Of a DNA stretch of 64,000 nucleotides, positions 24,501 to 38,000 are shown in pieces. The notes under the pieces are model-generated. The model had not been told where the DNA came from. It did not search any database and saw only the letters and a list, made by a program, of their open reading frames with translations. The position numbers were made by a program, and so were the translations under genes. This stretch comes from Diorhabda sublineata. Lineage: Eukaryota; Arthropoda; Insecta; Coleoptera; Chrysomelidae. The stretch lies in the NCBI RefSeq assembly GCF_026230105.1, contig NC_079474.1:3110187-3174186 (forward strand), written 5' to 3'. Every line of letters begins with the position of its first letter. Positions within the stretch are counted from its first letter, which is position 1.

Positions 24501-27500
24501 TCTTCCTTGTTGCAGCTTCTTACGAATGACTTGGTATTTCATTCTTACAAAGTCTTCTGAATTTTATTTTTGCTTATTATCAACAGTTAGAAGAAAATCT
24601 GCAATTTTTAGGTTAGGATGTAGTAAAAAGTCACCAGGAAACATTTCAGGTTAATTTATTAACCAATTCCTGCTGATAAGACTATTTTTACATCCAGCTA
24701 ATTTTGAAATATTTTACTATTGTGGTTCTTTAAGGTATCAAATGGTTTCTTCTTTGTTGGAGCTTCTACACACTACCATTGACTTGATGTTTCATTGTTA
24801 GAGAGTCTTAGTGATTTTATTTTTGCTTGTAATCAACGGTTAAGAAAAATATGCAATTTTTAGGTTAGGACGTAGTAAAAAGTCACCAGGAAACATTTCA
24901 GGTGAATTTGTTAACCAATTTTTGTCTTTATCAAAAGATAAGATTTGAAATTTTTATTGGCAGTGGGTAAAAGTGAATCGAAAAGTCTATTTAGCACCAC
25001 AATTAGTTGCAGCTGTCCTCAAATGATATTTAATTTCATTTTTGTTAAGAATCCTTCAACTTTGGCTCCTATAAGTAATATTTATAATACCATTTCCACC
25101 ATTAGTTCTAAAATATAGTTCCTATCACCTTCTTTCTGATCATATAACAATATCTTCATATCTCTCATGTATTCAGATAAGATGTCTCCATCCCTTGCAT
25201 TCTCCATCAAATCTTTGGTGCCTGTCTTTATTAGTTGATAAAACCATTTTTTTCCTTAGAGTCCTTATACAACTAAGCAATTGATTGCAGCGGGTTTTGA
25301 ACGTGACTTTATCGTTATTTTAATATTTTGGTTATGAATCTGTCGATTTATGTGTTAATTTGAGGTTATAAATGACATTCGAAATATCATTCCAATCATC
25401 ATTTCTAAAATATAGACCATAAAATTTCCTATCTTTCTAATCATATGTTATACCACATGTCTCAATTAATTTCAATCTCTTGTATCCTCCATCCAATTCT
25501 TGACGCCAATAGTATCGAGATATTCTGCTTACTTATTTCTTTGTGGATATCCGAATGATTGGTGTTTCATCGTCTTCTGGATTTTATGTGTTGATAGCCT
25601 CGAATAAATCATTAATTGTATATTTTTTTTATTGTAGTTCTTGGAATCCAAGAGATTGCGATTCTCTGATTACCCTCATCGATATATGGAGACCGTTATT
25701 ACCTCAGTGGATTTTGGAAAACGTTTTCACTCATTTAATAATGCCTCGAATACTTAAAGAAGTCAATAATTGGAATCCTGTCACCGATACTATTCCCATA
25801 CACGTCTGGATACATCCTTGGATACCATTATTAGGTGAGTCCTTATAAATCCCACAAATATATCAATTTTTATCTAGTGAAATAGTGTTTTATTAATTTA
25901 TAGAGAAATTAATCTTTTTTACAGATGAAAAACTTCAAACTTCCGTCTACCCAGTGATCCAAGAAAAATTAGGCAACGCTTTAACGAATTGGCATCCTTC
26001 GGATAGATCGGCAAAATTGATGCTCCAACCTTGGCAGAGAGTTCTATCTCAAGGATCTTTCGTGGCTTTTTTGCTAAAACACATCGTACCCAAATTGCAA
26101 ATATGTATGCAGTCTTTAGTCATTAATCCCCATCAACAGCACTTAGGTAGGACGAATTTTATATCCGAGAAGACATTTGATTTAATTTTTTTTCTCTACC
26201 GTAACCGGAATGGAAACACCCACCGAAATATGTAAAATGTTTAACATGAAGACTGCACCAGTTAAACGAACCCAACGGAGATTATAGGCGTTGCCATGTA
26301 CTGACTAGACCCCAATAGATCGAAACATGTCGACCACAAGAGCATTTCAAATTTTTAGACAATTAATGGCGTCAGTTGATAAGCCATGTATGTTGTGGAA
26401 AGGAAATAAGTCATGTCTAAGGAAGCGACGTCATCTACCTCCATCTTTGACGTCAACTGTCATCTATTATCAATCATCTGTCGTTTGTTCTCTGTCATTT
26501 ATCTTTTCCGTCAGCTGTTCCGTAAAATCTAATATAAATGTTTGACATAACCCCGTATAAAACCAGTTAAATTAAGCCAACAGCATTGTTATATACTAAA
26601 GAGACTCTAATAGATCTAAATCTGTCGATTGGAGTAGAATTTGAAATTTCTAGTCGATTATTGACGTCAGTAGATAAGCTATGTACGTTCTGGACGAGAA
26701 GTACGTCATAAGGAGTGAGTTGTTCCGCCATTTTGGATGCGAATGTCAAAGGAAGCGACGTCATCCGCAATTTCCACCTTCATTGATGTCAAATGTCATT
26801 TGTTCTGTGTTATACGTCGTTTCCGTCATCTTTGACATAAACTATCATTAGTCAACTGTCGTTTATTTTCTGTCATCTATCATCAGTCGACTGTCGTTTC
26901 CGTTATCTTTGATCTCAATTGTAATTTATAATCAGTCAACTGTAGTTTTTTCCTGTCGTCTGTCGTGACGTCTCACTCATTTCTGACTCAACGCCTCAAA
27001 TTTTACTTCTCCATTTTGTTTTCTAAATTATTTCCGGGATGTGTGTTTAACTTCTCCGATCAATTTTCTAACTCAAAACATTGAAATTTCAATGGTTTCG
27101 CTAGATTTAAACAGCAATTAAAAGCCGTCGGTTGTTCTGATGCGATCCAAACGTTTCGAAACCTGTCTAAAGATTCTAGTACGTTGTTTGTTACAGATCC
27201 TTGGAATTGGGTGATGGATTGGAGCGATATGATTTCCGTCGGTAATATGACATTGATATTGGATAAATTCTTCTTTCCGAGATGGTTACAAACGTTGGCT
27301 ATGTGGTTAAATCATAATCCGAACTATACTCAAGTTACGGAATGGTATTCTGGTTGGAAGAGGATGCTTTCGGACGAATTAATCAATCAACCAACAATAA
27401 AAGGTTAGATTCCATTTTTGTTATTATAAATTTTTTATTGTTCGATTATTTTAGAACATTTTCATAACGCTTTGGAGATGATGAACAGGGCTGTGAACGT

Positions 27501-27894
27501 AGACCAACCGGGTGCTAAGGAATCCATTTTATATTTGAAAAATATGGAAGAAAACGGTATTAAAGCACCACCGGTAACACAACCTAGAGTAGAGGTGAGT
27601 ATTTTGAGGTTATGTGATGTTTTTTATTTTTTGTTAATTTTGTAGACGATAGCGGAAGCTGTTAAAACGGCATCAAAGATTCCTCAAGGATTTAAGGATC
27701 TTGTGATGAAGAAATGCGAGGAGAGGGGAATGCTCTTTGTACCAATTCCGAATAAGTACCACGAAGCCAAACAGGTGTATAAAATCGGTTCCAACGGGAT
27801 GCAGTGTTATATCGATAGAAACGTTATTTTTTATTCACAAAATTTTTCAGCTTGGGTACCAACTTCGTTAAATAAATTGTTAGATTCCGCGTAA
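18541..27894 (+). CDS. TFIP11: Tuftelin-interacting protein 11 / sip1, G-patch spliceosome-disassembly factor
   Basis: This nuclear G-patch protein activates the DHX15-type helicase and releases the lariat intron at the end of splicing. Twelve exons close in phase: 18541-18649, 18792-19037, 19092-19399, 19450-19622, 20911-21106, 23306-23515, 23578-23840, 25638-25834, 25925-26146, 27197-27403, 27455-27594 and 27646-27894. Together they give 839 aa (human is about 837). The product begins with an acidic TIP N-terminal segment (MSDDEMEKFEITDYDLENEF, then IWADDSDGEDD). The G-patch follows at about residues 150-190 (KGIGAKLLLQMGFQPGKGLG). A GC-binding-like middle part is rich in W-N-P motifs (LANWNPLAHPHQYTDVY, SWNPRDCDSLI), and the end is SAWVPTSLNKLLDSA. 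Most introns are about 50-120 bp. Introns 4, 5, 7 and 9 are expanded by degenerate repeats and a LINE relic. Intron 2 is 54 bp without an in-frame stop. Confidence 0.96.
20280..20475 (-). pseudogene. LINE reverse transcriptase C-terminal relic in TFIP11 intron 4
   Basis: The reverse strand reads IEENQLRWFRYVKKMSEEV. This is the end segment of LINE ORF2 proteins in insects (typically xNxLRWFGHVxRM). It is a short fragment with no intact frame around it. Confidence 0.5.
21200..23200. repeat. Degenerate tandem repeats in TFIP11 intron 5
   Basis: A segment with 'gagcaaaaatagarctgtaga', a 'tatacaatgttg-aaatgatacatata' stretch and 'aaaaagtgtctaaaaatgctt' recurs in diverged form. I see it at about 21380-21590, 21680-21880, 22580-22800, 22840-23040 and 23090-23200. 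Spacing is irregular (roughly 200-300 bp). It explains the 2.2-kb size of this intron. Confidence 0.6.
24120..25030. repeat. Degenerate repeats in TFIP11 intron 7
   Basis: The motif 'ttaggttaggatgtagtaaa', followed by 'agtcac' and 'aacatttcaggt', occurs at about 24180, 24610 and 24860. A 'tttattggcagtgggtaaaa' block is also repeated (24280 and 24955). The rest of the 1.8-kb intron is unique AT-rich sequence. Confidence 0.6.
26190..27000. repeat. Two diverged ~330-bp repeat copies rich in GACGTCA, TFIP11 intron 9
   Basis: Related blocks at about 26240-26560 and 26565-26900 share 'accagttaaa', 'agatcgaaac/agatctaaat', 'gataagccatgta', 'ggaagcgacgtcatc' and 'caactgtcatttatt'-type strings. Short GACGTCA/TCAACTGTC words recur many times toward the right end. 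Confidence 0.6.
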
Positions 27895-28004
27895 ATATTG
27901 TTAGGTATTTATTTTTCATTTTGTTGTAAATAATTGTGAAATTACATTTTTTTATAGTATGAGTATTTTTTCTCTTTGTCCTCGTTGTTTTTATTAAAAA
28001 AGTG

Positions 28005-28530
28005 ATATAGAATCGATTTTTGCAGAATGATAATCGATACTACTAGAATCGATTTTCCCCCGATAATGTCGGAGTTTTCAATTTGTTATTATTCGATAAA
28101 AGCCGTTCGATTTTCCCCATTTTTAATAGAAATACATTGACGTTTATTTACATAACCTATAATAAGCTCAATTTGTTGGATTTTAATATTGAAAATAAAA
28201 ACTAGTGGAGTGAATCGAAATAGTTTCGTTTCTTATAAAATCGATGTTTTCAGTTTTCGATTTGAATCGATATATTATTTAAACCACTACATTTGAGGTA
28301 GTAAATCGATTTTGTAAAATTTTGAGTTTTTGATAACTTTAATCAGATTTCATTTGTAGTAATAATCGATTTTACGAGATTTCGATTTGTCTATGAACAA
28401 CTTTCCATACAACGATTTTTATAGAAATCGTTATTTATATTAAATCGAAAAAATATCGATTCTATCAAAATCGATCTCGATTTTTCACGAACCAGTTCGT
28501 TAGATATGGTTTTGAATCGATATCCTCAAT
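28005..28530. promoter_or_regulatory. Cluster of ATCGAT motifs between convergent TFIP11 and GlcAT-I
   Basis: About ten ATCGAT hexamers lie within roughly 525 bp (near 28013, 28032, 28048, 28240, 28265, 28304, 28363, 28455, 28470 and 28512). Chance predicts well under one. In flies TATCGATA/CGATA is bound by DREF and the boundary factor BEAF-32. A boundary or an eroded short repeat are the two simple explanations. Confidence 0.4.
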
Positions 28531-28534
28531 ATTT

Positions 28535-29180
28535 GCTACAATAAATCAACGGCAGACCTGAGAAATAATAAAACAATTTAAATATAAACAAATAATTTAT
28601 TTTTAAAAATATAAAAAAATACAATGAGCAAAACTATCACAATTTTAAGTTAGATTAGCATACCTCAGCTGCAGAAAAGGTAAATAAGAAATAAATTTAT
28701 AGAAGCTATAAAATTTTTTCTAAAAAAAACTCATTAAGTACTAATTTAAAAATATGATCATAAAAAATTGACAAGTACAAGGAATGATGAATTTTATTAA
28801 AAAATTGGATCATAATATAGAATACAGGGCGATTTAGTAGAAAAAATTATATATCTTGACCCACCCTATATTAAATTTACCAAATATAACAAAATCGAAC
28901 TATAAAATTTTATATTTAACAGATTTTGTTATTGTAAATTGAATTTTTCATGATTTTTATATAAAATGAGTTAAAACTTTTTATATACCCCTTGTATAAA
29001 ATATATTTTTATTATATAGATATGCATTATAGAAAAAAAAATTAATAATCAAATCTGTAATCTCAAATATTTCACATCACCCTGTAAATACGAATTTGTG
29101 AGAAAATCTTCGATTTAAACAAAATAAAATTGTTGAAAATCAGAAAATTTTCTTAAAATTAAATTTTTTATGGATAAAAG
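28535..29180. other. AT-rich 3' flank between convergent genes
   Basis: There is nothing coding here. The region covers the presumptive 3' UTR side of GlcAT-I. Confidence 0.35.
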
Positions 29181-31012
29181 TTATACTTCATAACCTTTAA
29201 CTTCAGCCCTAACTACTGGATTTTCTGTACGAGTATGCCACACGTAAACTTTTGTACAATTATCCGCTAGAGGTTCTAATTCTTCTTTAGTTGTAAAATA
29301 ACTCAAAAATTGACTCTCCTGGAAGCCCTTATCCATTTTATAAGAAAAATTCGCATACGGTTTCGCTAGTATTAGATCTAAACTCAGAGCAAATCCAGCC
29401 ATGTCTATAGCGAAAGGTCGCTGAGGTTTCCAACCGCTTTTATAACTTTCCACTTTCCCTATGGAAATTTTTTTATTGAACCACATCAGGACTAATACAC
29501 TTTATCCTTACCAGTTTCCCGATTTAAAACAGGAGTTTCAACTGAAAACCCTCCGACAAGTCCAACTGGCCAAACACCCACTTTTTTAATTTTCATTATC
29601 TAAATAAAATTCAATAAAACGAGTGTATGTCTAAAAATTATCCACTTACCTCTGAAAAAAGTTTAATACTATAAGTGTTATCGTCATCCATGAAATAAAC
29701 GTATCCTTTATCTTTCCCCAGTTGCATATTGGATCTCAACCAACTGAGTCCTTTATTCCTTTGTTCTACACCTCTATGTCGTTTCCATCTTGGATCCTTG
29801 GAAAATTTTTAAAAATTATAAGAAATTTTCGAATTATTGAGGATCTTAAACTACCTTTGCTTTAAGTTTTTCAAACGGGGGTGTTTTAGCGGTGAGATGT
29901 GTTACTTTCAACCCCGATTCTGCTATTAAATTAGTCACCAAAGCAGTTTTTTCTTCGGAATCTTCAACAACTATCCAATGGATATTTGGTACAAGCATTA
30001 AAGTTTGAGATATTTTAGTGAGTTCAGCTTTTTGAACATACCTGTGAAATTATTTCATACACTATGTATTAAATACAGGAGGAAAATATTTACGAGGTTA
30101 GTCCATAAAATAAGGTACCCAATGAACTTTCACAATGAAAAACATGTTTATATTGAATGTTTGGAAAGCACCATATTAAACTTGAATAATGCCTGTTGTG
30201 TGGGGTTTTCTGTCTATATCTGTCTTTGAATTCTATGCACCATGTTGACCACTTTTCTACACTTCACATAGTTGGAGGAACGTTCTTTACACACAAAAAA
30301 CAAATCAATGAGCATAATTCACACCTACAGTGAGAATTAAATGGAAGTTCCACATTTCACAGCTACCAAGACAAGAATGAAAGTTGTAAACAGCTCTACA
30401 GGGCGGAAACTGGAAGAAAAAGAGCCAAGCTACAGTCCAGCCTCGTTTAATCCCGTCTAACGACGTTTCTAACGTTCGTAGCTCCTTAGAAACTCTATTT
30501 TATGGACAACCCTCGTATTAACAATAAAAATAAACAAATAGAAACAAAGATAAACTAATATTATTGTTAATATAGTGAATACCTATAATATGTAGGAGTT
30601 ATGGCATAAATAAAAGGCATATCGTCTAAATGTTTATCATTCTCGAGCATATTCAATAAAATCATCTGTTGGGGTGTAAGATGCAATTTATATTGGTATA
30701 TACGCAATCTATCCTTAAGATCTCCTATTAATAACCCATTGTCTGCAATGAATAATTTCAAATGTAACTTTTTCCCTAACAATTAGAAAAGCATACTATT
30801 TATTCCTACTACTCACAATTACCCATCTGAAGATGATTACTTTTGTAACATTCAATGCAATTCCAATTATAAACTGAATAGATTTGAAAACTATAAAAAT
30901 CAACTATCTTACCTTTTTCTATTGTCATTATTTTCCAGAATATGAGTATAGAAGATAAAATTAAGAAATATCCTAAATATCTTTTGAATTTCCTGTTTTC
31001 GTAATGGTCCAT
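29181..31012 (-). CDS. GlcAT-I: Galactosylgalactosylxylosylprotein 3-beta-glucuronosyltransferase (GlcAT-I type)
   Basis: This GT43 glycosyltransferase adds glucuronic acid to the Gal-Gal-Xyl linker, completing the tetrasaccharide that starts heparan and chondroitin sulfate in the Golgi. Six exons close in phase: 30823-31012, 30583-30775, 29855-30041, 29650-29796, 29512-29599 and 29181-29458. The product is 360 aa. It is a type II membrane protein with an N-terminal anchor (about residues 13-30, [17 protein letters not shown]). The catalytic domain opens with [20 protein letters not shown]. The metal/UDP motif is MDDDNTY (DDD). The acceptor/base Glu lies in GFQESQFL, and the conserved end is [11 protein letters not shown]. 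GlcAT-I is my best choice over the paralogous GlcAT-P and GlcAT-S. The gene is divergent from the sphingomyelinase and convergent with TFIP11. A MITE lies in the 541-bp second intron. Confidence 0.9.
30091..30517. mobile_element. MITE with mariner-type TACGAGG termini in GlcAT-I intron 2
   Basis: The left end reads tacgaggttagtccataaaa. The right end is its near-perfect inverse (ttttatggacaaccctcgta), 427 bp apart, with no transposase between. It falls entirely between exons of the glucuronosyltransferase. Confidence 0.8.
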
Positions 31013-32018
31013 TTTTATTGTTCTAACAAATATACCTATCTACAACGTCTTGTATCCGTAATAATAACATATTATTTGATAACAAAGCAACAAAACATAT
31101 GTTTATTTAATAATTAAATACACATATTTATTTAAATACTCATTTTTTGAAATTACGAGATTTTTAAACAAGGTTAAGTACTTCTGCTTTTATGAATACT
31201 AAATTTCACTAGCATGTACAAGTAAAAACTCATTAAATTAAATTAAAATTTGGGAATATATATAAAAGTAAAAAGTCAAAATTAGTTTCAAATTTCAAAA
31301 ATTTAATTATAACCTATAATTACGAGTTATTTATTGGGTATTCACCAATTTTTATATTGTTGTAATGTGAATTGTATACCTAGTAGTATACAAATCAGCA
31401 ATGATTGAAATTTTTGTAGCATATCAAGATAATTAGGAAACGTCACTTGTCATTAGAAACTTTTCAGCGTTGCTTTGAGTTGTTAGCTCAATTTCTTGTT
31501 TAATCAAAAACGATTTGAGTCTTTTGGATGCTTAGTTTTTTCAATTTTTTTAGTTTCTGGTAGTTGTCAACGTACCAGCATGCGCACTTCAGTATTCGTT
31601 TTGAAATATAAGTCAAAATTTGATAATTTGATAATCATGATTTTTATTTTTTTATTCATCTTGTATATACACATATCTCTACCCTTTAGGTCAACTTAAA
31701 TGCTTTTATTTTGATTTTACATATATGAATACAGTGTTTTAATTTGAAAACATTGGAACTTTATTTAAATGAAAATGTAACTTGATTGCAAATTACATAC
31801 AAGTAATAATTATATGTAAATCATGACGTTTATGGAAAACACAATGAAAATAGTGTTTTAGATATAAAAAAAATCACGCCGAATCGAATAATTTAAACCT
31901 ATTTGAATATAAACATAATCTAATCTAAATATAAGTACTTATAGATATACTTTTCGAATTAAATTTTTTGATTTCACTAAGGTTTTGGTGGTCATTGAGT
32001 GAAAACGTGTAATAGACA
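31013..32018. promoter_or_regulatory. Upstream region shared by divergent GlcAT-I and acid sphingomyelinase 1
   Basis: About 1 kb of AT-rich sequence lies between start codons that face away from each other, so both promoters must be here or in undetected 5' exons. I do not see a TATA box at a decisive place. Confidence 0.35.
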
Positions 32019-35000
32019 ATGAAAAGTTTTACGTATTTTTCAGGGGTGTGTCTATTAATATGTATCGTATACTCACATGCTAATAAAACTGGTGAGTGTT
32101 TTATAATCAAATATATGTATAAGAAATTAAATTCTTCTTTATTTATTGCTTGGTTTTATTTTGGTCATTCTATAAGATACATTTGGAAAAATCTATTAAT
32201 AGTTATTTTTTTTTCTATTTGTTTACTCATGTATAGTACTTTTATGGCATAAAACTTTTGGAAAATGTTAATGCAAATTGAGAAATTGTTTTAAATTAAC
32301 TAAACAACATCGATAATGATACTTGATTGATTACTATGTCATTTTTTATGATTTTTAACTCTTATTAACAAACAATGTATAGATAAAAATATTGATCAGA
32401 TATTGGGACACATAATATTTATCTAATCTAAGTATCCAGACTAAAACGCGTAGTTCTTCATTTTAAAAATACTTTGAAATCCTCTAATTCAACATGAAAC
32501 TAAAAACTTGAGTTAAAAGTAAGTTTAAGTAAGTAAGTAGGAAAAACCACACACATGAATTATAAAATCGCCAACGACATATGATGTAAAGTGTAGCAGA
32601 ATACACTGAGAAATGAAGCTGAAATAACTACACTGAGAAAAATAAATATAGCACTAGAATCAAAAGTGAAGTGACAGGTGACAACGGCAACTAACATACC
32701 GAGATTTTTAAAGGAAAATTTATAAAAACTAATAAAAATGATATCCTCCAAAAAGCTAGGATGAGAATATTAGGATAGTTCAGAAACAATAATATAAAAT
32801 TTAGGTGATATAAGAAAACAGCTAATCCACGTCAAAATGGCTGCCGTGGGGTAAACAATCGATTTTCTTGAATGTATCCGTGTTTTTTGGTTTTTTCTCG
32901 ATAGTGGAAGTTGTTTTGTATTATTTTTTGGTTTTATGATGTTAAGAGGAAACCATAGATACTTTTTTTAGGTCTCTTTTATTGAAATTAATACAGCGGA
33001 GGCTGGAATTTTCAAAGGTTTTTTAGTTAGTCAGCAAGTAAGCTTTCCACTGTTGCATTTGAGTTTATCGAACACGATTGAGTACTTTTTGATATTGCAA
33101 AATGATAACTCAGAATCCTGCTCATTAGTTTCCAATGTACATGGCTTTCAAACTATATTTACCGTTTACCTTAACTAAGAACAATACTGCATAGTCGAAA
33201 AAAATAAAATAACAAAGCCATGTTTTCGGGAGGAAAATTCGTACTTTTTCAAGTAGCAGCTCTTTAATGAGCCATTTTGCAATAGAACTGCAAATTATAA
33301 GGTCTAAAATTTAACAAACCACATAAAAACTTTAGGAATAAGCATTTGTTTACCCCACGGCGGCCATTTTTAAATGCTGATTTTGACAATTCGTTAGACT
33401 GCTCAATATATTCGCAAAGTGGAAGATATCAAATAAATCGGAGTTAGAAGAAGAGATCATTGAATTGATGGTTGATTATCGGCTAACAAAAATTTTCACC
33501 AAACAAAGAGATTCTCTTAGGAGGAATACCGAATGGAATTTTCGTAATTAAAATTTAGATATTTAATGGACACATGTATACAATTAATTATAATGTAGGA
33601 ATAGAAAACTTTTCTTAGTGTATTCTGTTGTAGCAGTCCAATTAAAAAAAACTTAAACTTTTTTGTCGCAACTCGTAGATTGAGGTTATGTTGTTATTTT
33701 GACCATAAATATGTTTGTTATTGATTCACTTTTGTTAATATTTTATAAAAACATTTCTTCTGAAACGATCTTTTGAAGGTTTAGATATTTGTTTTCAATA
33801 ACTTTGTCTATTTATATTTAATATAGATATCGTTTCTTCGTTACGATGGCCTGAACGTGTGATGCAAAAGATCCAAGGCAATCGACTTTACGCCTCACTT
33901 TTACTAGGAAAAAGTATAGAAGCTGATCAAAATATTTGTGTTTTGTGTGATGTTTTGATAGGTCTTTTACTTGAAGAGAAATCTCTCGGCATGACTAACG
34001 TTCAATTATCTTCTGAAGGCGAATATTTCTGTGAAGTTTTAAATTTTGAAGACGCTAAAGTTTGCGAAGGGGTTATAGGTCCGCACGTAGTAAGTTTTTG
34101 TCATTTTTTTTATATATTTTTAAATAAATTCCTTTAATTTCTTATTTCTCGAACCTTTTGACATCTTTATGCATCTAAATGGTCTTGATTTTAGGTCTCT
34201 TCTGATTTAAAATTAGTTTTTTTAATGATTTTTTAGAGATCGATGAAAAATTAACTTTTAAAACAGAAAAGACTTGAAATATTTTTATATAATGATATTG
34301 AATTGAATTAGGAAACGTATGATTTTGATTCTTTCTTGCTCCTAGAATAGCGGCGTAACTTTTGAGGTTATGTAGCGTTTTGGCTACTTTTGAGTCCATA
34401 AAGATCAAAATTACATCCTGAAATTGCAGAAAAATTACATAAGTTCCAACTTGAACTGAATATTAAGTTATAAGTTACGATATCTCGATGAAAAAGAGGT
34501 TAATAATATTTGATGATACTGTTTTTATCATCATCAAGTAAGTTACGTTGATATGTAATATGACTAGTACCTAGATGATATTAATTGTTAGGAATTTATG
34601 GCCTAAAATTGTAGGCCAGATTTACACAAAATTTTGAGGTTATTGAGCGATTCTGCACGAAGAACTACTTCGAAATTGACCTCTAGCTTCTCAAGAATTA
34701 CTACATTAGTTTTTCGGAAGTTCAAACTGCATTTAAATGAAAAAAATTAGAGTTCTACTAGAAGTTACAGGAATAAATCAAATTAAAGCTCATTTGAATC
34801 AAAACAAGAAAGAGGTATTCTTATTATGTTGATCTTTACTTTTATAGCTCTAGATCAAACTTCCTCCTTCCATTCTAAATAAAAAAAATGGAAAGTTTGA
34901 TGGAAAGTGACACAAAAAAGTCAAGATCTGTATTCAGATGAACCAGAACAAAACTGCATTTTCCCAACTCTAAATTGAGTTTTTTATGTCCTCTTTTTCC

Positions 35001-38000
35001 TTTTGTAAATGGAACAGAGACAAGTTTGATGGAAAAAGAGGAACGAAAGTGTTGAAATTAACTTTTAGCTCCAAATTAAATTGAGATCTTCTTGGAGAAT
35101 CTTCTACACCTTTTTAGCTCTAGGCTGTTAATAAAAAAAATCAACGTTCAGCTGAACCAAAATCTAAAAGTCACCTTCTTGCTGCATCTTCCTTATATTC
35201 ACAGTTCTAGATTGAGTTTTTTGATGACTTTCCCTTCTTCCTCTTCTTATAAATGAAAAAGCACAAATTTAGATAAAAAATGACAGAAAAAAGTGAGAAA
35301 ACCAGTTTTCAGTTCCACCAAAACAAGATTGAGATCTTCTTAGAGAGTTTTTTGCACCTTTTTAGCTCTAGGTTGTTGATAGTTGAATTTTTTGTGGACC
35401 TCGCCTTCGTCCTCTTCTCCTAAATGAAACAACGGAAAATCTGATGATATGTGACAGAAATAAGTGAATAAATCAACGTTCAGCTGAACCGAAACCAAAA
35501 AGAAATCTTCTGCTGCATCTTCCTTATATTCACAGTTCTAGATTGAGTTTTTTGATGATTTTTCCTTCTTCCTCTTCTTATAAATGAAAAAGCGCCAAAT
35601 TAGATAGAAAATGACAGAAAAAAGTGTGAAAACCACTTTTCAGTTCCACCAAAACAAGATTGAGATCTTCTTAGAGAGTTTTCTGCACCTTTTTAGCTCT
35701 AGGCTGTTGATAGTTGAATTTTTTGTGGACCTCGCCTTCGTCCTTTTCTCCTAAATGAAACAATGGAAAATCTGATGATATGTGACAGAAATAAGTGAAT
35801 AAATCAACGTTCAGCTGAACCGAAACCAAAAAGAAATCTTCTGCTGCATCTTCCTTATATTCACAGTTCTAGATTGAGTTTTTTGATGATTTTTCCTTCT
35901 TCCTCTTCTTATAAATGAAAAAGCGCCAAATTAGATAGAAAATGACAGAAAAAAGTGTGAAAACCACTTTTCAGTTCCACCAAAACAAGATTGAGATCTT
36001 CTTAGAGAGTTTTCTGCACCTTTTTAGCTCTAGGCTGTTGATAGTTGAATTTTTTGTGGACCTCGCCTTCGTCCTTTTCTCCTAAATGAAACAATGGAAA
36101 ATCTGATGATATGTGACAAAAATAAGTGAATAAATCAACGTTCAGCTGAACCGAAACCAAAAAGAAATCTTCTGCTGCATCTTCCTTATATTCACAGTTC
36201 TAGATTGAGTTTTTTGATGATTTTTCCTTCTTCCTCTTCTTATAAATGAAAAAGCGCCAAATTAGATAGAAAATGACAGAAAAAAGTGTGAAAACCACTT
36301 TTCAGTTCCACCAAAACAAGATTGAGATCTTCTTAGAGAGTTTTCTGCACCTTTTTAGCTCTAGGTTGTTGATAGTTGAATTTTTTGTGGACCTCGCCTT
36401 CTTCCTCTCCTCCTAAATAAAAAAAACTAACAAACTGATACAATCTGACTGATATAAGTGAAAAAATCAACGTTCAGCTGAACCGAAACTAAAAAGAAAT
36501 CTTCTTGCTGCATCTTACTTATTTTCACAGTTCTAGATTGAGTTTTTTGATGATTTTTCCTTCTTCCTCTTCTTATAAATGAAAAAGCGCCAAATTAGAT
36601 AGAAAATGACAGAAAAAAGTGTGAAAACCACTTTTCAGTTCCACCAAAACAAGATTGAGATCTTCTTAGAGAGTTTTCTGCACCTTTTTAGCTCTAGGCT
36701 GTTGATAGTTGAATTTTTTGTGGACCTCGCCTTCTTCCTCTCCTCCTAAATAAAAAAAACTAACAAACTGATACAATCTGACTGATATAAGTGAAAAAAT
36801 CAACGTTCAGCTGAACCGAAACTAAAAAGAAATCTTCTTGCTGCATCTTACTTATTTTCACAGTTCTAGATTGAGTTTTTTGATGATTTTTCCTTCTTCC
36901 TCTTCTTATAAATAAAAAAGCGCCAAATTAGATAGAAAATGACAGAAAAAAGTGTGAAAACCACTTTTCAGTTCCACCAAAACAAGATTGAGATCTTCTT
37001 AGAGAGTTTTCTGCACCTTTTTAGCTCTAGGTTGTTGATAGTTGAATTTTTTGTGGACCTCGCCTTCTTCCTCTCCTCCTAAATAAAAAAAACTAACAAA
37101 CTGATACAATCTGACTGATATAAGTGAAAAAATCAACGTTCAGCTGAACCGAAACTAAAAAGAAATCTTCTTGCTGCATCTTACTTATTTTCACAGTTCT
37201 AGATTGAGTTTTTTGATGATTTTTCCTTCTTCCTCTTCTTATAAATAAAAAAGCGCCAAATTAGATAGAAAATGACAGAAAAAAGTGTGAAAACCACTTT
37301 TCAGTTCCACCAAAACAAGATTGAGATCTTCTTAGAGAGTTTTCTGCACCTTTTTAGCTCTAGGTTGTTGATAGTTGAATTTTTTGTGGACCTCGCCTTC
37401 TTCCTCTTCTCCTAAATAAAAAAAACTAACAAACTGATACAATCTGACTGATATAAGTGAAAAAATCAACGTTCAGCTGAACCGAAACTAAAAAGAAATC
37501 TTCTTGCTGCATCTTACTTATTTTCACAGTTCTAGATTGAGTTTTTTGATGATTTTTCCTTCTTCCTCTTCTTATAAATGAAAAAGCGCCAAATTAGATA
37601 GAAAATGACAGAAAAAAGTGTGAAAACCACTTTTCAGTTCCACCAAAACAAGATTGAGATCTTCTTAGAGAGTTTTTTGCACCTTTTTAGCTCTAGGCTG
37701 CTGATAGTTGAATTTTTTGTAGACCTCGCCTTCTTCCTCTTCTCCTAAATAAAAAAACTAACAATCTGATACAATCTGACTGATATAAGTGAAAAAATCA
37801 ACGTTCAGCTGAACCGAAACCAAAAAGAAATATTCTTGCTGCATCTGCATTGAATGTTTTGGTGACTTCCACTCCTCTTTGTTCTCCTATATGAAAAACA
37901 ATAAATAGTTTAATGAACAATGAAAAAAAAGTGAAAAAAATCGATGTTCCATTGTACCAAAACTATTAAGAAACCTTCTTGCAGCATTCCCCTCATTTAT

